From an uncultured Parasphingopyxis sp. (lineage in GTDB: Bacteria; Pseudomonadota; Alphaproteobacteria; Sphingomonadales; Sphingomonadaceae): a stretch of DNA of 64,000 nt. Under the pieces are notes generated by a model. It was not told the DNA's origin, searched no databases, and was given only the letters and a program-made list of their open reading frames with translations. Position 1 is the first letter of the stretch; the number at the start of each line of letters is the position of its first letter. The stretch is from assembly GCF_937129435.1 (NCBI RefSeq), contig NZ_CAKZNF010000004.1:90680-154679 (forward strand). The letters run 5' to 3'. Shown in pieces: positions 7,917-15,923 of the stretch. Position numbers and translations under genes: made by a program.

Positions 7917-10900
7917 ATGTCCGAACAGCCCGACTATAAAGACACGGTTTTCCTGCCGAAGACCGACTTCCCGATGAAGGCGGGGCTTGCCCAGAAAGAG
8001 CCCGGCATCCTCGCGTCGTGGGAAGAGCAAGGGCTATACGAAAAGCTGCGCGAAACACGCAAGGGCCGGGAGAAATTCATCCTCCACGACGGCCCGCCCT
8101 ATGCGAACGGCAATATCCATATCGGCCATGCGCTGAACAAGACGCTGAAGGACTTCGTCGTCCGCACGCAGAGCCTGCTCGGCAAGGACGCGCCCTATGT
8201 GCCCGGATGGGACTGTCACGGTCTGCCGATCGAATGGAAGATCGAGGAGCAGTATCGCAAGAAAAAGCGCAACAAGGACGAGGTCCCGACGCGGGAATTC
8301 CGCCAGGAATGCCGCGACTATGCCCAGCACTGGATCGACGTCCAGCGCGAGGAGTTCAAGCGGCTCGGCGTGATGGGCGAATGGGACAAGCCCTATGTGA
8401 CGATGGACTTTGGCGCCGAGGCGGTGATCGTCGAGGAATTCCTGAAATTCTGCGAGACCGCTCAGGTCTATCGCGGCGCGAAGCCGGTGATGTGGAGCCC
8501 GGTCGAGAAGACGGCGCTCGCCGAGGCCGAGGTCGAATATCAGGATATCGTGTCGACGCAGATCGATGTGGCGTTCGAGATTGTCGAGAGTCCGATCGAG
8601 GAGCTGGTCGGGGCGTATGCCGTGGTGTGGACGACGACGCCGTGGACGATTCCGGTCAATCAGGCTTTGGCCTACGGCGAGGACATTGAGTACGTACTCC
8701 TTGCGGAAGGCAAACGACGCTTCCTCATAGCCGCCGAACTAGAGCAGGAATTCTACTGGCGACTAATGCGGGTAGATAAAGAATTAGGTGGTGTTGATCC
8801 GATAACGCCGCTGTCCGAAGCTACTTCACCAGATGCCTTTCGAGGCGAGGGTGGTGATGCTGTTGGGCGCGGTAGCGTGCTGTGGCTCGGCAAAGGGTCC
8901 GATCTTGCCGGCACCATCGCTCGCCATCCGATGCATGGCTTTCTTCGTCATTCCCGCGAAGGCGGGAATCCATCGCCTGAGGGTGCTGCGAACGAAACGC
9001 CGGAGATGGACTCCCGCCTTCGCGGGAGTGACGAGGGTGGTGAGCGCAGCGCTGGTCGATTGAGTGACGAGGCGTGGGAGAAGGCGGTCGAATTCTACGC
9101 CAAGCCCCGCCCCTTCCTGCCCGGCGATTTCGTGACGACCGATGCCGGCACGGGCCTTGTCCATATGGCGCCCGATCATGGCGAGGACGATTTCGCGCTG
9201 TGCCGCAAGCACGGCATCGATCCGGTCTTCGCGGTCGAGGATGACGGCGTCTATCGCGCAGACTGGGGCTGGCTGCCGCGCGGCGACGAGCGGTCGGGTT
9301 CGGTCATCAACAAGAAGTTCAATGCGCCCGACGGGCCGATCTGTTCGGACCTGCGCGACGCCGGCGCGCTGCTCTCCGCCAGCGACGATTTCCAGCACAG
9401 CTACCCGCACAGCTGGCGCTCCAAGGCCAAGGTCATCTTCCGCTGCACGCCGCAATGGTTCGTGCGGATGGACTCCCCCCTCCCGCTTGCGGGAGGGGGT
9501 CAGGGGGTGGGCAATGCCATCTCTATCGACGATGCGGCCGATGAGGCCGGGGGGCCCACCCCTAACCCCTCCCGCGAGCGGGAGGGGGACTTGGTGCTCG
9601 GCCACGCCCAGGGCCTCGGACCCACCTTGCGCGAAACCGCCCTATCCGAGATCGACAAGACCCGCTTCGTGCCCGAGCGCGGCCATCGCCGCTTGCGCTC
9701 GATGGTAGAAGGGCGCCCCGACTGGGTGCTGTCGCGGCAGCGCGCATGGGGCGTGCCGATCACGCTCTATGTCGACACGGACGGCAATTATCTGAACGAC
9801 CCCGAGGTCAATGCCCGGATCATCGCCGCCGTGCGCGAGGGCGGTGCCGATGCCTGGTTCGCGGCCGATCATCAGGCGCTGCTGGGCAACGAACACAGCC
9901 TCGACGATTACGAGCCCGTCACCGACATTCTCGACGTGTGGTTCGACAGCGGCTCGACCCACGCCTTCGTCCTCGAAAGCGACGAATGGCCCGATCTCCA
10001 TTCGCCCGCCGACCTTTATCTCGAAGGCTCGGACCAGCATCGCGGCTGGTTCCAGTCCTCGCTGCTCGAAAGCTGCGGTACGCGCGGCCGGGCGCCCTAC
10101 CACCAGGTTCTGACGCACGGCATGACGCTCGATCATACCGGCAAGAAGATGTCGAAGAGCCTTGGCAACACGCTCGATCCGCAGAAGATCATCGACGTCA
10201 ACGGCGCCGATATCCTGCGGCTCTGGGCGGCGACGGTCGACTTCACCGAGGATCACCGGATCGGCGACGAAATCCTGAAGGGCGTCACCGACACCTACCG
10301 CAAGCTCCGCAACACCTTCCGCTACATGCTCGGCGCGCTCGGCGATTTCGAGGAAGCGGAACGCGTCGATGTGGCCGAGATGCCCGAGCTCGAACGCTAT
10401 GTGCTGCATATGCTGGCTGAGCTCGATAGCGAGTTGAAGGAGGCGGTGAACGATTACGCCTTCAACCGCTATCTCCGCGCGCTGACCGATTTCGCGAATG
10501 AGGACCTGTCGGCGTTCTTCTTCGATATCCGCAAGGACAGCCTTTATTGCGACGCGCCCGGCGATCCCAAGCGCCGCGCCTATCGCACCGTGCTCGACAC
10601 GCTGTTCCACGCCTTGGTGCGCTACGCGTCGCCGTTCCTGGTGTTCACAGCGGAAGAGGTGTGGAAGACGCGCTTCCCCGAAGCCGATTCGGTGCATTTG
10701 CTCGAATGGCCGGTGATCGGCGATCGCTGGATCGACGGTCCGCTCGCCGCCAAATGGCAGACGATCCGCACGGCGCGCGAGGAAGTGACCGAAGCGATCG
10801 AGCCGCTGCGTCGCGAAAAGGTCATCCGGTCGAGCAACGAGGCGGTCGTCACCATGCCGGCGCTCTCCGAAGCAAGCGAGGCCTTGATGGCGGAAATCGC

Positions 10901-11057
10901 GATCGTCGCCGGCGTGCAATTCGAGGGCGACGAGGTGGCCGTGAGCAAATCCACCGACCATAAATGTGGCCGCTGCTGGCGCCTGCTCCCCGAAGTGACC
11001 AAAGACGGGGCGCTGTGCGATCGTTGCGCCACGGTGCTCGAAGGACAAGACGCGTGA
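7917..11057 (+). CDS. ileS: Isoleucyl-tRNA synthetase with two in-frame palindromic insertions
   Basis: Charges tRNA-Ile; class I synthetase with an editing domain. HIGH is at residues 68-71, KMSKS at about 744-748, editing motif GTGLVHMAPDHGEDDF in the middle, WFDSGSTHAF downstream, and a C-terminal zinc finger (CGRCW ... CDRC, about residues 1018-1037). At 1046 residues it is about 100 longer than usual. The excess maps to repeat-encoded segments: about residues 344-372 within the editing domain (element at 8946-9033) and about 520-558 just after TPQWFVRMD (element at 9474-9588). Positions 8690-8860, just before the first insertion, have lower GC and rarer codons. lspA overlaps its stop by 4 bp. 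Confidence 0.97.
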   Translation: MSEQPDYKDTVFLPKTDFPMKAGLAQKEPGILASWEEQGLYEKLRETRKGREKFILHDGPPYANGNIHIGHALNKTLKDFVVRTQSLLGKDAPYVPGWDCHGLPIEWKIEEQYRKKKRNKDEVPTREFRQECRDYAQHWIDVQREEFKRLGVMGEWDKPYVTMDFGAEAVIVEEFLKFCETAQVYRGAKPVMWSPVEKTALAEAEVEYQDIVSTQIDVAFEIVESPIEELVGAYAVVWTTTPWTIPVNQALAYGEDIEYVLLAEGKRRFLIAAELEQEFYWRLMRVDKELGGVDPITPLSEATSPDAFRGEGGDAVGRGSVLWLGKGSDLAGTIARHPMHGFLRHSREGGNPSPEGAANETPEMDSRLRGSDEGGERSAGRLSDEAWEKAVEFYAKPRPFLPGDFVTTDAGTGLVHMAPDHGEDDFALCRKHGIDPVFAVEDDGVYRADWGWLPRGDERSGSVINKKFNAPDGPICSDLRDAGALLSASDDFQHSYPHSWRSKAKVIFRCTPQWFVRMDSPLPLAGGGQGVGNAISIDDAADEAGGPTPNPSREREGDLVLGHAQGLGPTLRETALSEIDKTRFVPERGHRRLRSMVEGRPDWVLSRQRAWGVPITLYVDTDGNYLNDPEVNARIIAAVREGGADAWFAADHQALLGNEHSLDDYEPVTDILDVWFDSGSTHAFVLESDEWPDLHSPADLYLEGSDQHRGWFQSSLLESCGTRGRAPYHQVLTHGMTLDHTGKKMSKSLGNTLDPQKIIDVNGADILRLWAATVDFTEDHRIGDEILKGVTDTYRKLRNTFRYMLGALGDFEEAERVDVAEMPELERYVLHMLAELDSELKEAVNDYAFNRYLRALTDFANEDLSAFFFDIRKDSLYCDAPGDPKRRAYRTVLDTLFHALVRYASPFLVFTAEEVWKTRFPEADSVHLLEWPVIGDRWIDGPLAAKWQTIRTAREEVTEAIEPLRREKVIRSSNEAVVTMPALSEASEALMAEIAIVAGVQFEGDEVAVSKSTDHKCGRCWRLLPEVTKDGALCDRCATVLEGQDA
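8946..9033. repeat. Palindromic element, type B, in frame inside ileS
   Basis: Same class as 2505-2575: arms CGTCATTCCCGCGAAGGCGG and CCGCCTTCGCGGGAGTGACG. In the ileS frame the arms encode RHSREGGNPS and MDSRLRGSDEG. It lies in the editing-domain coding region. Confidence 0.9.
9474..9588. repeat. Palindromic element, type A, in frame inside ileS
   Basis: Arms CCCCCCTCCCGCTTGCGGGA and CCCCTCCCGCGAGCGGGAGG with inner GGGGGTGGG/CCCACCCC. In the ileS frame it encodes SPLPLAGGGQG ... PTPNPSREREG, matching the glyS insertion at 2831-2918. Confidence 0.9.
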
Positions 11058-11578
11058 GCGAAACCGCCGCCATGGGCCGCCGCTGGCATATGCTCGGCTA
11101 TCTGACTGCGCTCGTTGTCCTCATTGCCGACCAGCTTTCCAAATTCTGGGTGATCCAGCTGATCCAGCTGCCGCAGCGCGGGCAGGTCGAACTGCTGCCG
11201 ATCCTCAATTTCACCTGGGTGGAAAATCGGGGCGTTTCGCTCGGCATGCTGACGGCCTCGTCCGATACGCAGCGCTGGCTGCTTGTCGCCCTGACCAGCG
11301 CCATCGCGATCGGCGTGATCTACTGGATCTGGCGCGAAAAGCGGCGGATGGACGTGTTCGCGCTCGGCCTCGTGCTGGGCGGGGCGATCGGCAATATCAT
11401 CGATCGCGTCCGCTTCGGCTATGTGGCGGACTTTATCGACCTGCATTTCGGCGACTTTCAGCCCTTTTTGGTCTTCAATGTCGCGGATGCGGGGATTACA
11501 ATCGGTGTCGTGATTTTGCTGTTGCGGGCGTTTCTGCTACGCGACAAACCCGACAAGGCGGAGACAAGTGATGCGTAA
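11054..11578 (+). CDS. lspA: Lipoprotein signal peptidase (signal peptidase II)
   Basis: Inner-membrane aspartyl protease that cleaves prolipoprotein signal peptides after lipidation. With the GTG start at 11054, which overlaps the ileS stop (GTGA), the protein has 174 residues, as usual. Family motifs are present: VLIADQLSKFW, the NRG segment, GNIIDRVRFGYVADFID and FNVADAGIT. The catalytic pair is probably Asp126 and Asp145, with the 19-residue spacing seen in known LspA enzymes. Four membrane segments are predicted. Its last bases overlap the DUF3035 lipoprotein gene. Confidence 0.96.
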   Translation: MSETAAMGRRWHMLGYLTALVVLIADQLSKFWVIQLIQLPQRGQVELLPILNFTWVENRGVSLGMLTASSDTQRWLLVALTSAIAIGVIYWIWREKRRMDVFALGLVLGGAIGNIIDRVRFGYVADFIDLHFGDFQPFLVFNVADAGITIGVVILLLRAFLLRDKPDKAETSDA

Positions 11579-11984
11579 ATTTGCAACCCTGGCGAGCATT
11601 GCCGCGATGGCAACCATGCTTTCGGCATGCGGCGCCTTTGGCGGCGGCCGCGACCGGCCCGACGAGTTCCTCGTCTCGCGCTCGGCTCCGCTCGTAATTC
11701 CGCCCGAATTCAACCTGACCCCGCCGCGCCCCGGCGAGCCGACGGCGCGCGGCGCCGATTCGAGCCAGCAGGCGCTCCAGGCCATGTTCGGCGGCGAAGC
11801 CCCGCGTTCGGCGGCCGAAGGCGCGCTGATCAACGAAGCCGGCGCCGATGATTCGCGCCCCGGGATCCGCAGCACGGTCGGCGATCCCGAAACCCAGGCA
11901 GTCGATTATGGCACGACCACGCGCGATATCCTGAACGCACCCGAGGGCGACGCCCCCGAAGCGCAGGTTTCGACGCCGCAATAA
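11571..11984 (+). CDS. DUF3035-family lipoprotein
   Basis: A 137-residue protein whose signal peptide ends in the lipobox LSAC (Cys about 19). The mature part has the DUF3035 signature RPDEFLVSRSAPLVIPPEFNL followed by LTPPRPGEP, then a low-complexity acidic tail. It overlaps the 3' end of lspA by 8 bp. This order is common in alphaproteobacteria, and its likely maturation by the neighbouring LspA fits. The function is unknown. The insertion sequence starts 16 bases after its stop, so anything once co-transcribed downstream has been separated. Confidence 0.88.
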   Translation: MRKFATLASIAAMATMLSACGAFGGGRDRPDEFLVSRSAPLVIPPEFNLTPPRPGEPTARGADSSQQALQAMFGGEAPRSAAEGALINEAGADDSRPGIRSTVGDPETQAVDYGTTTRDILNAPEGDAPEAQVSTPQ

Positions 11985-12074
11985 TTTTGTCAGAATTTCG
12001 CTAGGCTGTAGTGACATTTTAGGGATTCCCAAGGCGTCGGAGTTCTGATTCAACGCTGGCTTTTGGAGGCTGGT

Positions 12075-12476
12075 GTGGATGGCGAGGTTGTCAGGGACGA
12101 TCAGTGGGGGCGGCTGCGGGAATTTGTCCCGGGCGGGCGGAAGGGCAAGCGGGGTCCGCGCAGCGATGGGCGGCGGTTCTTCGATGCGCTATTGTGGCTG
12201 GCGCGGCCATGCGCGCGTTGGCGAGATCTCCCGGAAGATCGCTTCGGCCCCTATCAGACGATCAAGCGCCGCTATTATCGCTGGATCGAGGCTGGCGTGT
12301 TCGACCGGATATTTGAGGCGGTCGCAAACGATCCCGACATGGAGTGGCTGGCGATCGATGCCACCGTGATCCGCGCCCAAGCCCAGGCCGCCGGGGCCAG
12401 GGTAAAAAGGGGGGCGCTCAAGCCCAGGCTCTCGGCCGCTCGCGAGGCGGGTTCGGCACCAAAATCCACGCGGTAG
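12075..12476 (+). CDS. IS5-family transposase, N-terminal frame (orfA)
   Basis: Encodes the N-terminal DUF4096-like domain and the first catalytic aspartate (WLAIDATVIRAQ). I choose the GTG at 12075, with GGAGG 5 bases upstream. The second half of the enzyme is in the -1 frame. A run of five A and six G at 12404-12414 lies where the frames must join: a -1 slip there turns GARV into KKGGAQAQALGRSRGG, the normal continuation. The joined protein would be about 254 residues. Residues after that point in this frame are out-of-frame tail. Confidence 0.85.
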   Translation: MDGEVVRDDQWGRLREFVPGGRKGKRGPRSDGRRFFDALLWLARPCARWRDLPEDRFGPYQTIKRRYYRWIEAGVFDRIFEAVANDPDMEWLAIDATVIRAQAQAAGARVKRGALKPRLSAAREAGSAPKSTR

Positions 12477-12838
12477 TCGATGCGCTCGGCCTGCCGGTGC
12501 GCTTTGCCTTGGGGCCGGGACAGCAGAACGATATCGTGCCGGCCTGCAATCTGATCCGTGGCCTCAGCGCCCGGCAGGTTCTCGCCGACCGCGCCTGTGA
12601 CGCCAACAGCCTGCACGATATCATCCTCGAACAAGGCGGTGATCCCGTCATCCCGCCACGGCGCAACCGCAACTATCAACATCGCTACGACCACATCGCC
12701 TACAAACAGCGCTGGGGTATCGAAGCCTTCTTCGCCAAGCTCAAGCAGCGGCGACGCATCGCCACCCGCTACGACAAGCTCGCCGCCAACTTCCTCGGCT
12801 TCATCAAACTCGCCAGCATTATGCTCTGGATCAAATGA
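12344..12838 (+). CDS. IS5-family transposase, C-terminal frame (orfB)
   Basis: Reads GRSRGGFGTKIHAVVDALG, then VLADRACD with the second catalytic aspartate, and RWGIEAFFAKLKQRRRIATRYDKL with the catalytic glutamate, completing a DDE nuclease. Only the part from about 12404 onward belongs to the transposase; it is expected to be made as a frameshift fusion with orfA, as in other IS427-group elements. A genuine inactivating frameshift is the alternative. Confidence 0.85.
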   Translation: MAGDRCHRDPRPSPGRRGQGKKGGAQAQALGRSRGGFGTKIHAVVDALGLPVRFALGPGQQNDIVPACNLIRGLSARQVLADRACDANSLHDIILEQGGDPVIPPRRNRNYQHRYDHIAYKQRWGIEAFFAKLKQRRRIATRYDKLAANFLGFIKLASIMLWIK

Positions 12839-12925
12839 CTGAATTGTCACTACGGCCTAGTTGTTTAGTCCCGGCCTTTGATGGTGCGGCGCTCGACCGT
12901 CAGGTCGAGTCTGACAAATATCCCG

Positions 12926-13699
12926 CTAGTCTTCTTTCTTCTTGAACAGCTCTTCGGCGCCTTCGGGGAGCGGCCTGGCGGGCGCGCCGTCTTCGTCCCG
13001 GAGCGTCGGCCATTGGGTGCCGCTCTTTTCTTCCTCTTCCACCGCTTCGCCCCGTGCAGCCGCTTCCTCGGCCGCCAGCGCGGCTTCGGCCTCGGCCGCC
13101 GCCGTCTCACGTTCCTGCCGCAGTTCCTGCAGCAGTGCGGCGCGATCTTCCTCGACCGTTTCGTCCTTGGGTGCTTCGATACCCGCCTTCTTCGCCGCCT
13201 TGGCGACGACCGCGTCGAGTTCGCGCTGCGAGCACAGGCCGAGCGTCACCGGATCCTTAGGCGTGATTTCGGCGATGTTCCAGTGGGTGCGGTCGCGGAT
13301 CGCGTTGATCGTGTTGCGCGTCGTGCCGATCAGCTTGCCGACCTGCGCGTCCGAGATTTCCGGGTGGTTGCGCAGCAGCCAGGCGATGCCGTCGGGCTTG
13401 TCCTGGCGCTTGGAAACCGGCGTATAGCGCGGCCCCTTGGTGCGGCGGACCTGCTCGGGGCCCTTCAGCATTTCCATGCGATAATCGGGGTCGGCCTGCG
13501 CCTTGTCGATCTCTTCCTGCGTCAGTTCGTGCGCCTGGATCGGGTCACGGCCGGTCAGCTTGGTGCCGGCCGTATCGTCGGCGATCGCCTGCACTTCGAG
13601 GATGTGCAGACCGCAGAATTCGGCGATCTGATCGAAAGCGAGCGCGGTGTTATCGACGAGCCAGCTGGCGGTCGCATGCGGCATGAGGGGGTGGGCCAT
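12926..13699 (-). CDS. TrcR-like cell-cycle transcriptional regulator (DUF1013)
   Basis: A 257-residue protein whose first about 170 residues match the alphaproteobacterial DUF1013 family, named TrcR: MAHPLMPHATASWLVDNT, FDQIAEFCGLHILEVQAIAD, the KGPRYTPVSKRQDKPDGIAWLL tract and a helix-turn-helix-like VGKLIGTTRNTINAIRDRTHW. The C-terminal 80 residues are acidic, predicted coiled coil, and longer than in many homologues. It is expected to be a cytoplasmic DNA-binding regulator. The insertion sequence ends 65 bases beyond its stop. A terminator-like hairpin at 13715-13746 separates it from the Agt-like gene upstream. Confidence 0.88.
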   Translation of the reverse strand: MAHPLMPHATASWLVDNTALAFDQIAEFCGLHILEVQAIADDTAGTKLTGRDPIQAHELTQEEIDKAQADPDYRMEMLKGPEQVRRTKGPRYTPVSKRQDKPDGIAWLLRNHPEISDAQVGKLIGTTRNTINAIRDRTHWNIAEITPKDPVTLGLCSQRELDAVVAKAAKKAGIEAPKDETVEEDRAALLQELRQERETAAAEAEAALAAEEAAARGEAVEEEEKSGTQWPTLRDEDGAPARPLPEGAEELFKKKED

Positions 13700-13714
13700 G
13701 GGGCGTACTCCGGA

Positions 13715-13746
13715 TAAGAAAAGGGCCGCCCCTCGCGGGACGGCCT
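13715..13746 (-). terminator. Rho-independent terminator downstream of the Agt-like gene
   Basis: On the minus strand AGGCCGTCCC pairs with GGGGCGGCCC around a GCGA loop (one G-U type mismatch), followed by CTTTTCTT. It sits between the end of the glycosyltransferase gene and the start of the TrcR-like gene. Confidence 0.7.
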
Positions 13747-13795
13747 GATATTGCCGCCTATCTAGGCAAATCGTGGCGTCAGGGCAAGAGCGCGA

Positions 13796-14821
13796 TCAGG
13801 CCGCCTGCGGCAGCGGCGCGCGGACCACGGCAAGATTGTCGAGGAACTGGCGGGCGCTGCGTTCCCAGGTGAATTGCGAGGCATAGGCGAGGCAGCTTAG
13901 CCGGTCACAGGCCAGTGCCCCGGCGATCGCCCGGTCGAGATCATCATCCATCGCGCCGACACCCTCGGTAAGCACGTCGATCGGTCCGGTCACCGGATAG
14001 GCGGCAACCGGTGTGCCGCAGGCCATCGCCTCGATCATCACCAGCCCGAACGTATCGGTGCGGCTGGGAAAGACGAACACATCCGCACCCGCATAGGCTC
14101 CGGCCAGCGCCTCGCCCGATAGCGGGCCGAGGAAATGCGCTTCGGGATAGCGCGCGGCTAGCTCGTCACGCGCCGGGCCGTCGCCGACAATAACCTTGCT
14201 GCCCGGATGCCGGCATTCGAGAAACGCCTCGATATTCTTCTCCACCGCGATCCGACCGACATAGAGCTGGATCGGCCCTTGGAGCGACGCATAGAGCGCA
14301 GGCGGCGGCGCATCGGGCGTAAAGGCGTCCAGATCGACCCCGCGGCCCCAATGGCTAACATGATGGATGCCGTTTTCGGCCAGAGTTCGGCGCACGGTTT
14401 CGGTTGCGACCATCACCGTTTGCGCAGAGGCATGAAAGCGCCGGATGACAGGCCAGACCCATTCCGCACGCAGCGGCGTACGCCGGGCGACATAGTCCGG
14501 AAATTGCGTGTGATAGGCGGTGGTAAAGGGCACACCCCGCATCTTGCACCAGCGCCGCGCCGCATAGCCCAAGGGGCCTTCTGTGGCGATATGGACGGCA
14601 TCGGGATGGGCGTCCGCGATCATCCTGCCGATCCGATCGGCCGACATCAGCGCCAGGCGGATTTCGGGATAAGTCGGGCACGGGATCGAGCGGAACATGT
14701 CGGGCGAGAAGACAGTGACACGGTGCCCCATCGCCTCGATCTCGCGCGTCACCGATTGCAGCGTCCGGACGACGCCATTGACCTGCGGCGACCAGGCATC
14801 GGTGACGATGACGATGTTCAT
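13796..14821 (-). CDS. GT4 glycosyltransferase, probable Agt-type glycolipid synthase
   Basis: A 341-residue GT-B glycosyltransferase of family 4: MNIVIVTDAWSPQVNGVVRT at the N-terminus, VHIATEGPLGYAARR, AYHTQFPDYV, and the nucleotide-sugar site LYVGRIAVEKN ... FVFPSRTDTFGLVMIEAMACGTPV. The ATG at 14821 has GGAG 9 bases upstream. Directly upstream on the same strand is a PlcP-like metallophosphoesterase. In Agrobacterium, Rhodobacter and marine alphaproteobacteria this pair (plcP-agt) replaces phospholipids with glycolipids under phosphate starvation: PlcP frees diacylglycerol and Agt glycosylates it. I assign that role from context and family. The sugar is not predictable. Confidence 0.8.
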   Translation of the reverse strand: MNIVIVTDAWSPQVNGVVRTLQSVTREIEAMGHRVTVFSPDMFRSIPCPTYPEIRLALMSADRIGRMIADAHPDAVHIATEGPLGYAARRWCKMRGVPFTTAYHTQFPDYVARRTPLRAEWVWPVIRRFHASAQTVMVATETVRRTLAENGIHHVSHWGRGVDLDAFTPDAPPPALYASLQGPIQLYVGRIAVEKNIEAFLECRHPGSKVIVGDGPARDELAARYPEAHFLGPLSGEALAGAYAGADVFVFPSRTDTFGLVMIEAMACGTPVAAYPVTGPIDVLTEGVGAMDDDLDRAIAGALACDRLSCLAYASQFTWERSARQFLDNLAVVRAPLPQAA

Positions 14822-14837
14822 AGAGTCGTGCTCCAAT

Positions 14838-14910
14838 CCGTTAGGGCAGAGCCTGTCGAAGCCCGCCTCTCCTCCCGCGAAACGCCCTTCGACAAGCTCA
14901 GGGCTAACGG
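14838..14910. repeat. Palindromic element, type D, between the PlcP-like and Agt-like genes
   Basis: Arms CCGTTAGGGCAGAGCCTGTC and GACAAGCTCAGGGCTAACGG with CGAAGC/GCCCTTC inside. Copies with the same arms lie at 34953-35028 and 63881-64000. Confidence 0.85.
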
Positions 14911-14923
14911 TGCTTTGTCGAGA

Positions 14924-15787
14924 CTATGCAGCCATCTTCCGTTCATCCTCCACATCGCGCGCGGCCATTTCGTCGGCCCAGTGCAGCACCTCCATCCGGC
15001 CGTCGAAATGTTCGACCAGCGCCGTGCAGCCTTCGACCCAGTCGCCGTCATTATAATATTCGACGCCCTCGATATCGCGGATTTCGGCGGTGTGGATGTG
15101 ACCGCAGACGACGCCGTCGACGCCGCGGCGCCCGGCCGCATCGGCCACCACCTCCTCGAACTTGGAGATGAAGGAGACCGCGTTCTTCACCTTGTGCTTG
15201 GCGTGTTTCGACAGCGACCAATAGGGCATGCCGAAGCGGCGCCGGATCGCGTTGACCCAGCGATTCAGCCCCATCATGACCTCGTAAGCCACGTCGCCGA
15301 GATAGGCGAGCCAGCGGTGCGAAAGCATGATCGCATCGAATTCGTCGCCATGGAGCACGAGCAGACGCCGCCCGTCCGCCGTCTCGTGAACCGCCTTGCG
15401 CAGGATCTCGACCCCGCCGAAATGGAGGCCGGTAAACTGCCGGAACATCTCGTCGTGATTGCCCGGAATATAGACGATCCTTGTGCCGCGCTTGGCGCGT
15501 TTCAGGATGCGCCAGACGACGTCGTTATGCTCGTCGGGCCAGTAGAACTTCTTCTTCATCCGCCAGCCGTCGATGATGTCGCCGACAAGGTACATCGTCT
15601 CGCTGTCGACGCTGTCGAGAAAGTCGATCAGCATATGGGCGTTGCAGCCCTTGGTGCCGAGATGGATGTCGGAAATCCAGATCGTCCGGTATCTGCGGCG
15701 CTCACCCTCGCTCTCGGGCGTGGCAAACCGGCGGCTCATGCGCCCGAGGCTGTTCAGGTCTGTTGGTAGATCGAGCGGTGTTTCCAT
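14924..15787 (-). CDS. Metallophosphoesterase, probable PlcP-type phospholipase C
   Basis: A 287-residue calcineurin-like phosphoesterase with the complete metal-binding set: SDIHLG (39-44), GDIIDGW (69-75), GNHDE (109-113), HGDE (146-149) and GHIHT (229-233). Automatic annotation usually calls this family UDP-2,3-diacylglucosamine diphosphatase (LpxH-like). Pairing with an Agt-like glycosyltransferase immediately downstream points instead to PlcP, which hydrolyses phosphatidylcholine or phosphatidylethanolamine to diacylglycerol under phosphate limitation. The alternative, a lipid A enzyme, cannot be excluded. It is divergent from the GSCFA gene, with a 136-base shared upstream region holding a weak Pho-box-like sequence. 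Confidence 0.85.
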   Translation of the reverse strand: METPLDLPTDLNSLGRMSRRFATPESEGERRRYRTIWISDIHLGTKGCNAHMLIDFLDSVDSETMYLVGDIIDGWRMKKKFYWPDEHNDVVWRILKRAKRGTRIVYIPGNHDEMFRQFTGLHFGGVEILRKAVHETADGRRLLVLHGDEFDAIMLSHRWLAYLGDVAYEVMMGLNRWVNAIRRRFGMPYWSLSKHAKHKVKNAVSFISKFEEVVADAAGRRGVDGVVCGHIHTAEIRDIEGVEYYNDGDWVEGCTALVEHFDGRMEVLHWADEMAARDVEDERKMAA

Positions 15788-15849
15788 CGGCTGCCCCCGG
15801 ATTTTCGTTCCGCTCGAGAGCTATGGCGACCTTTTGTTACAGGAGAATC

Positions 15850-15885
15850 GCTTGCGGATGACAATCGCGCGTCACCTTGCCTTGC
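15850..15885 (-). promoter_or_regulatory. Weak Pho-box-like sequence upstream of the PlcP-like gene
   Basis: On the minus strand a TTGTCAT (6 of 7 to the CTGTCAT half-site) is flanked by poorer half-sites at 11-base steps (GTGACGC before, AAGCGAT after) and TGTAACA 22 bases on. This is near chance quality; it is listed only because the gene pair is Pho-regulated in other alphaproteobacteria. Confidence 0.25.
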
Positions 15886-15923
15886 CGCTTGCCTTTATTT
15901 TTCCGGCGCATAGATAGCGCCGC

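Larger units (their letters stand above)
12001..12860 (+). mobile_element. IS5-family insertion sequence (IS427-like), about 855 bp
   Basis: Left end CTAGGCTGTAGTGACA and right end TGTCACTACGGCCTAG form inverted repeats with one mismatch in 16. CTAG, or TA inside it, at both ends may be the target duplication. The element holds two overlapping transposase frames. Size, two-frame organisation and protein sequence fit the IS427 group of IS5. It separates the lspA-DUF3035 block from the convergent TrcR-like gene. The near-intact ends and open frames suggest it is recent and may be active. Confidence 0.9.

Noticed and set aside
14924..15787. Assignment as UDP-2,3-diacylglucosamine diphosphatase (lpxH)
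   Set aside because: The fold fits, but pairing with an Agt-like glycosyltransferase and no other lipid A genes nearby favour PlcP. I kept this as an alternative in the entry.
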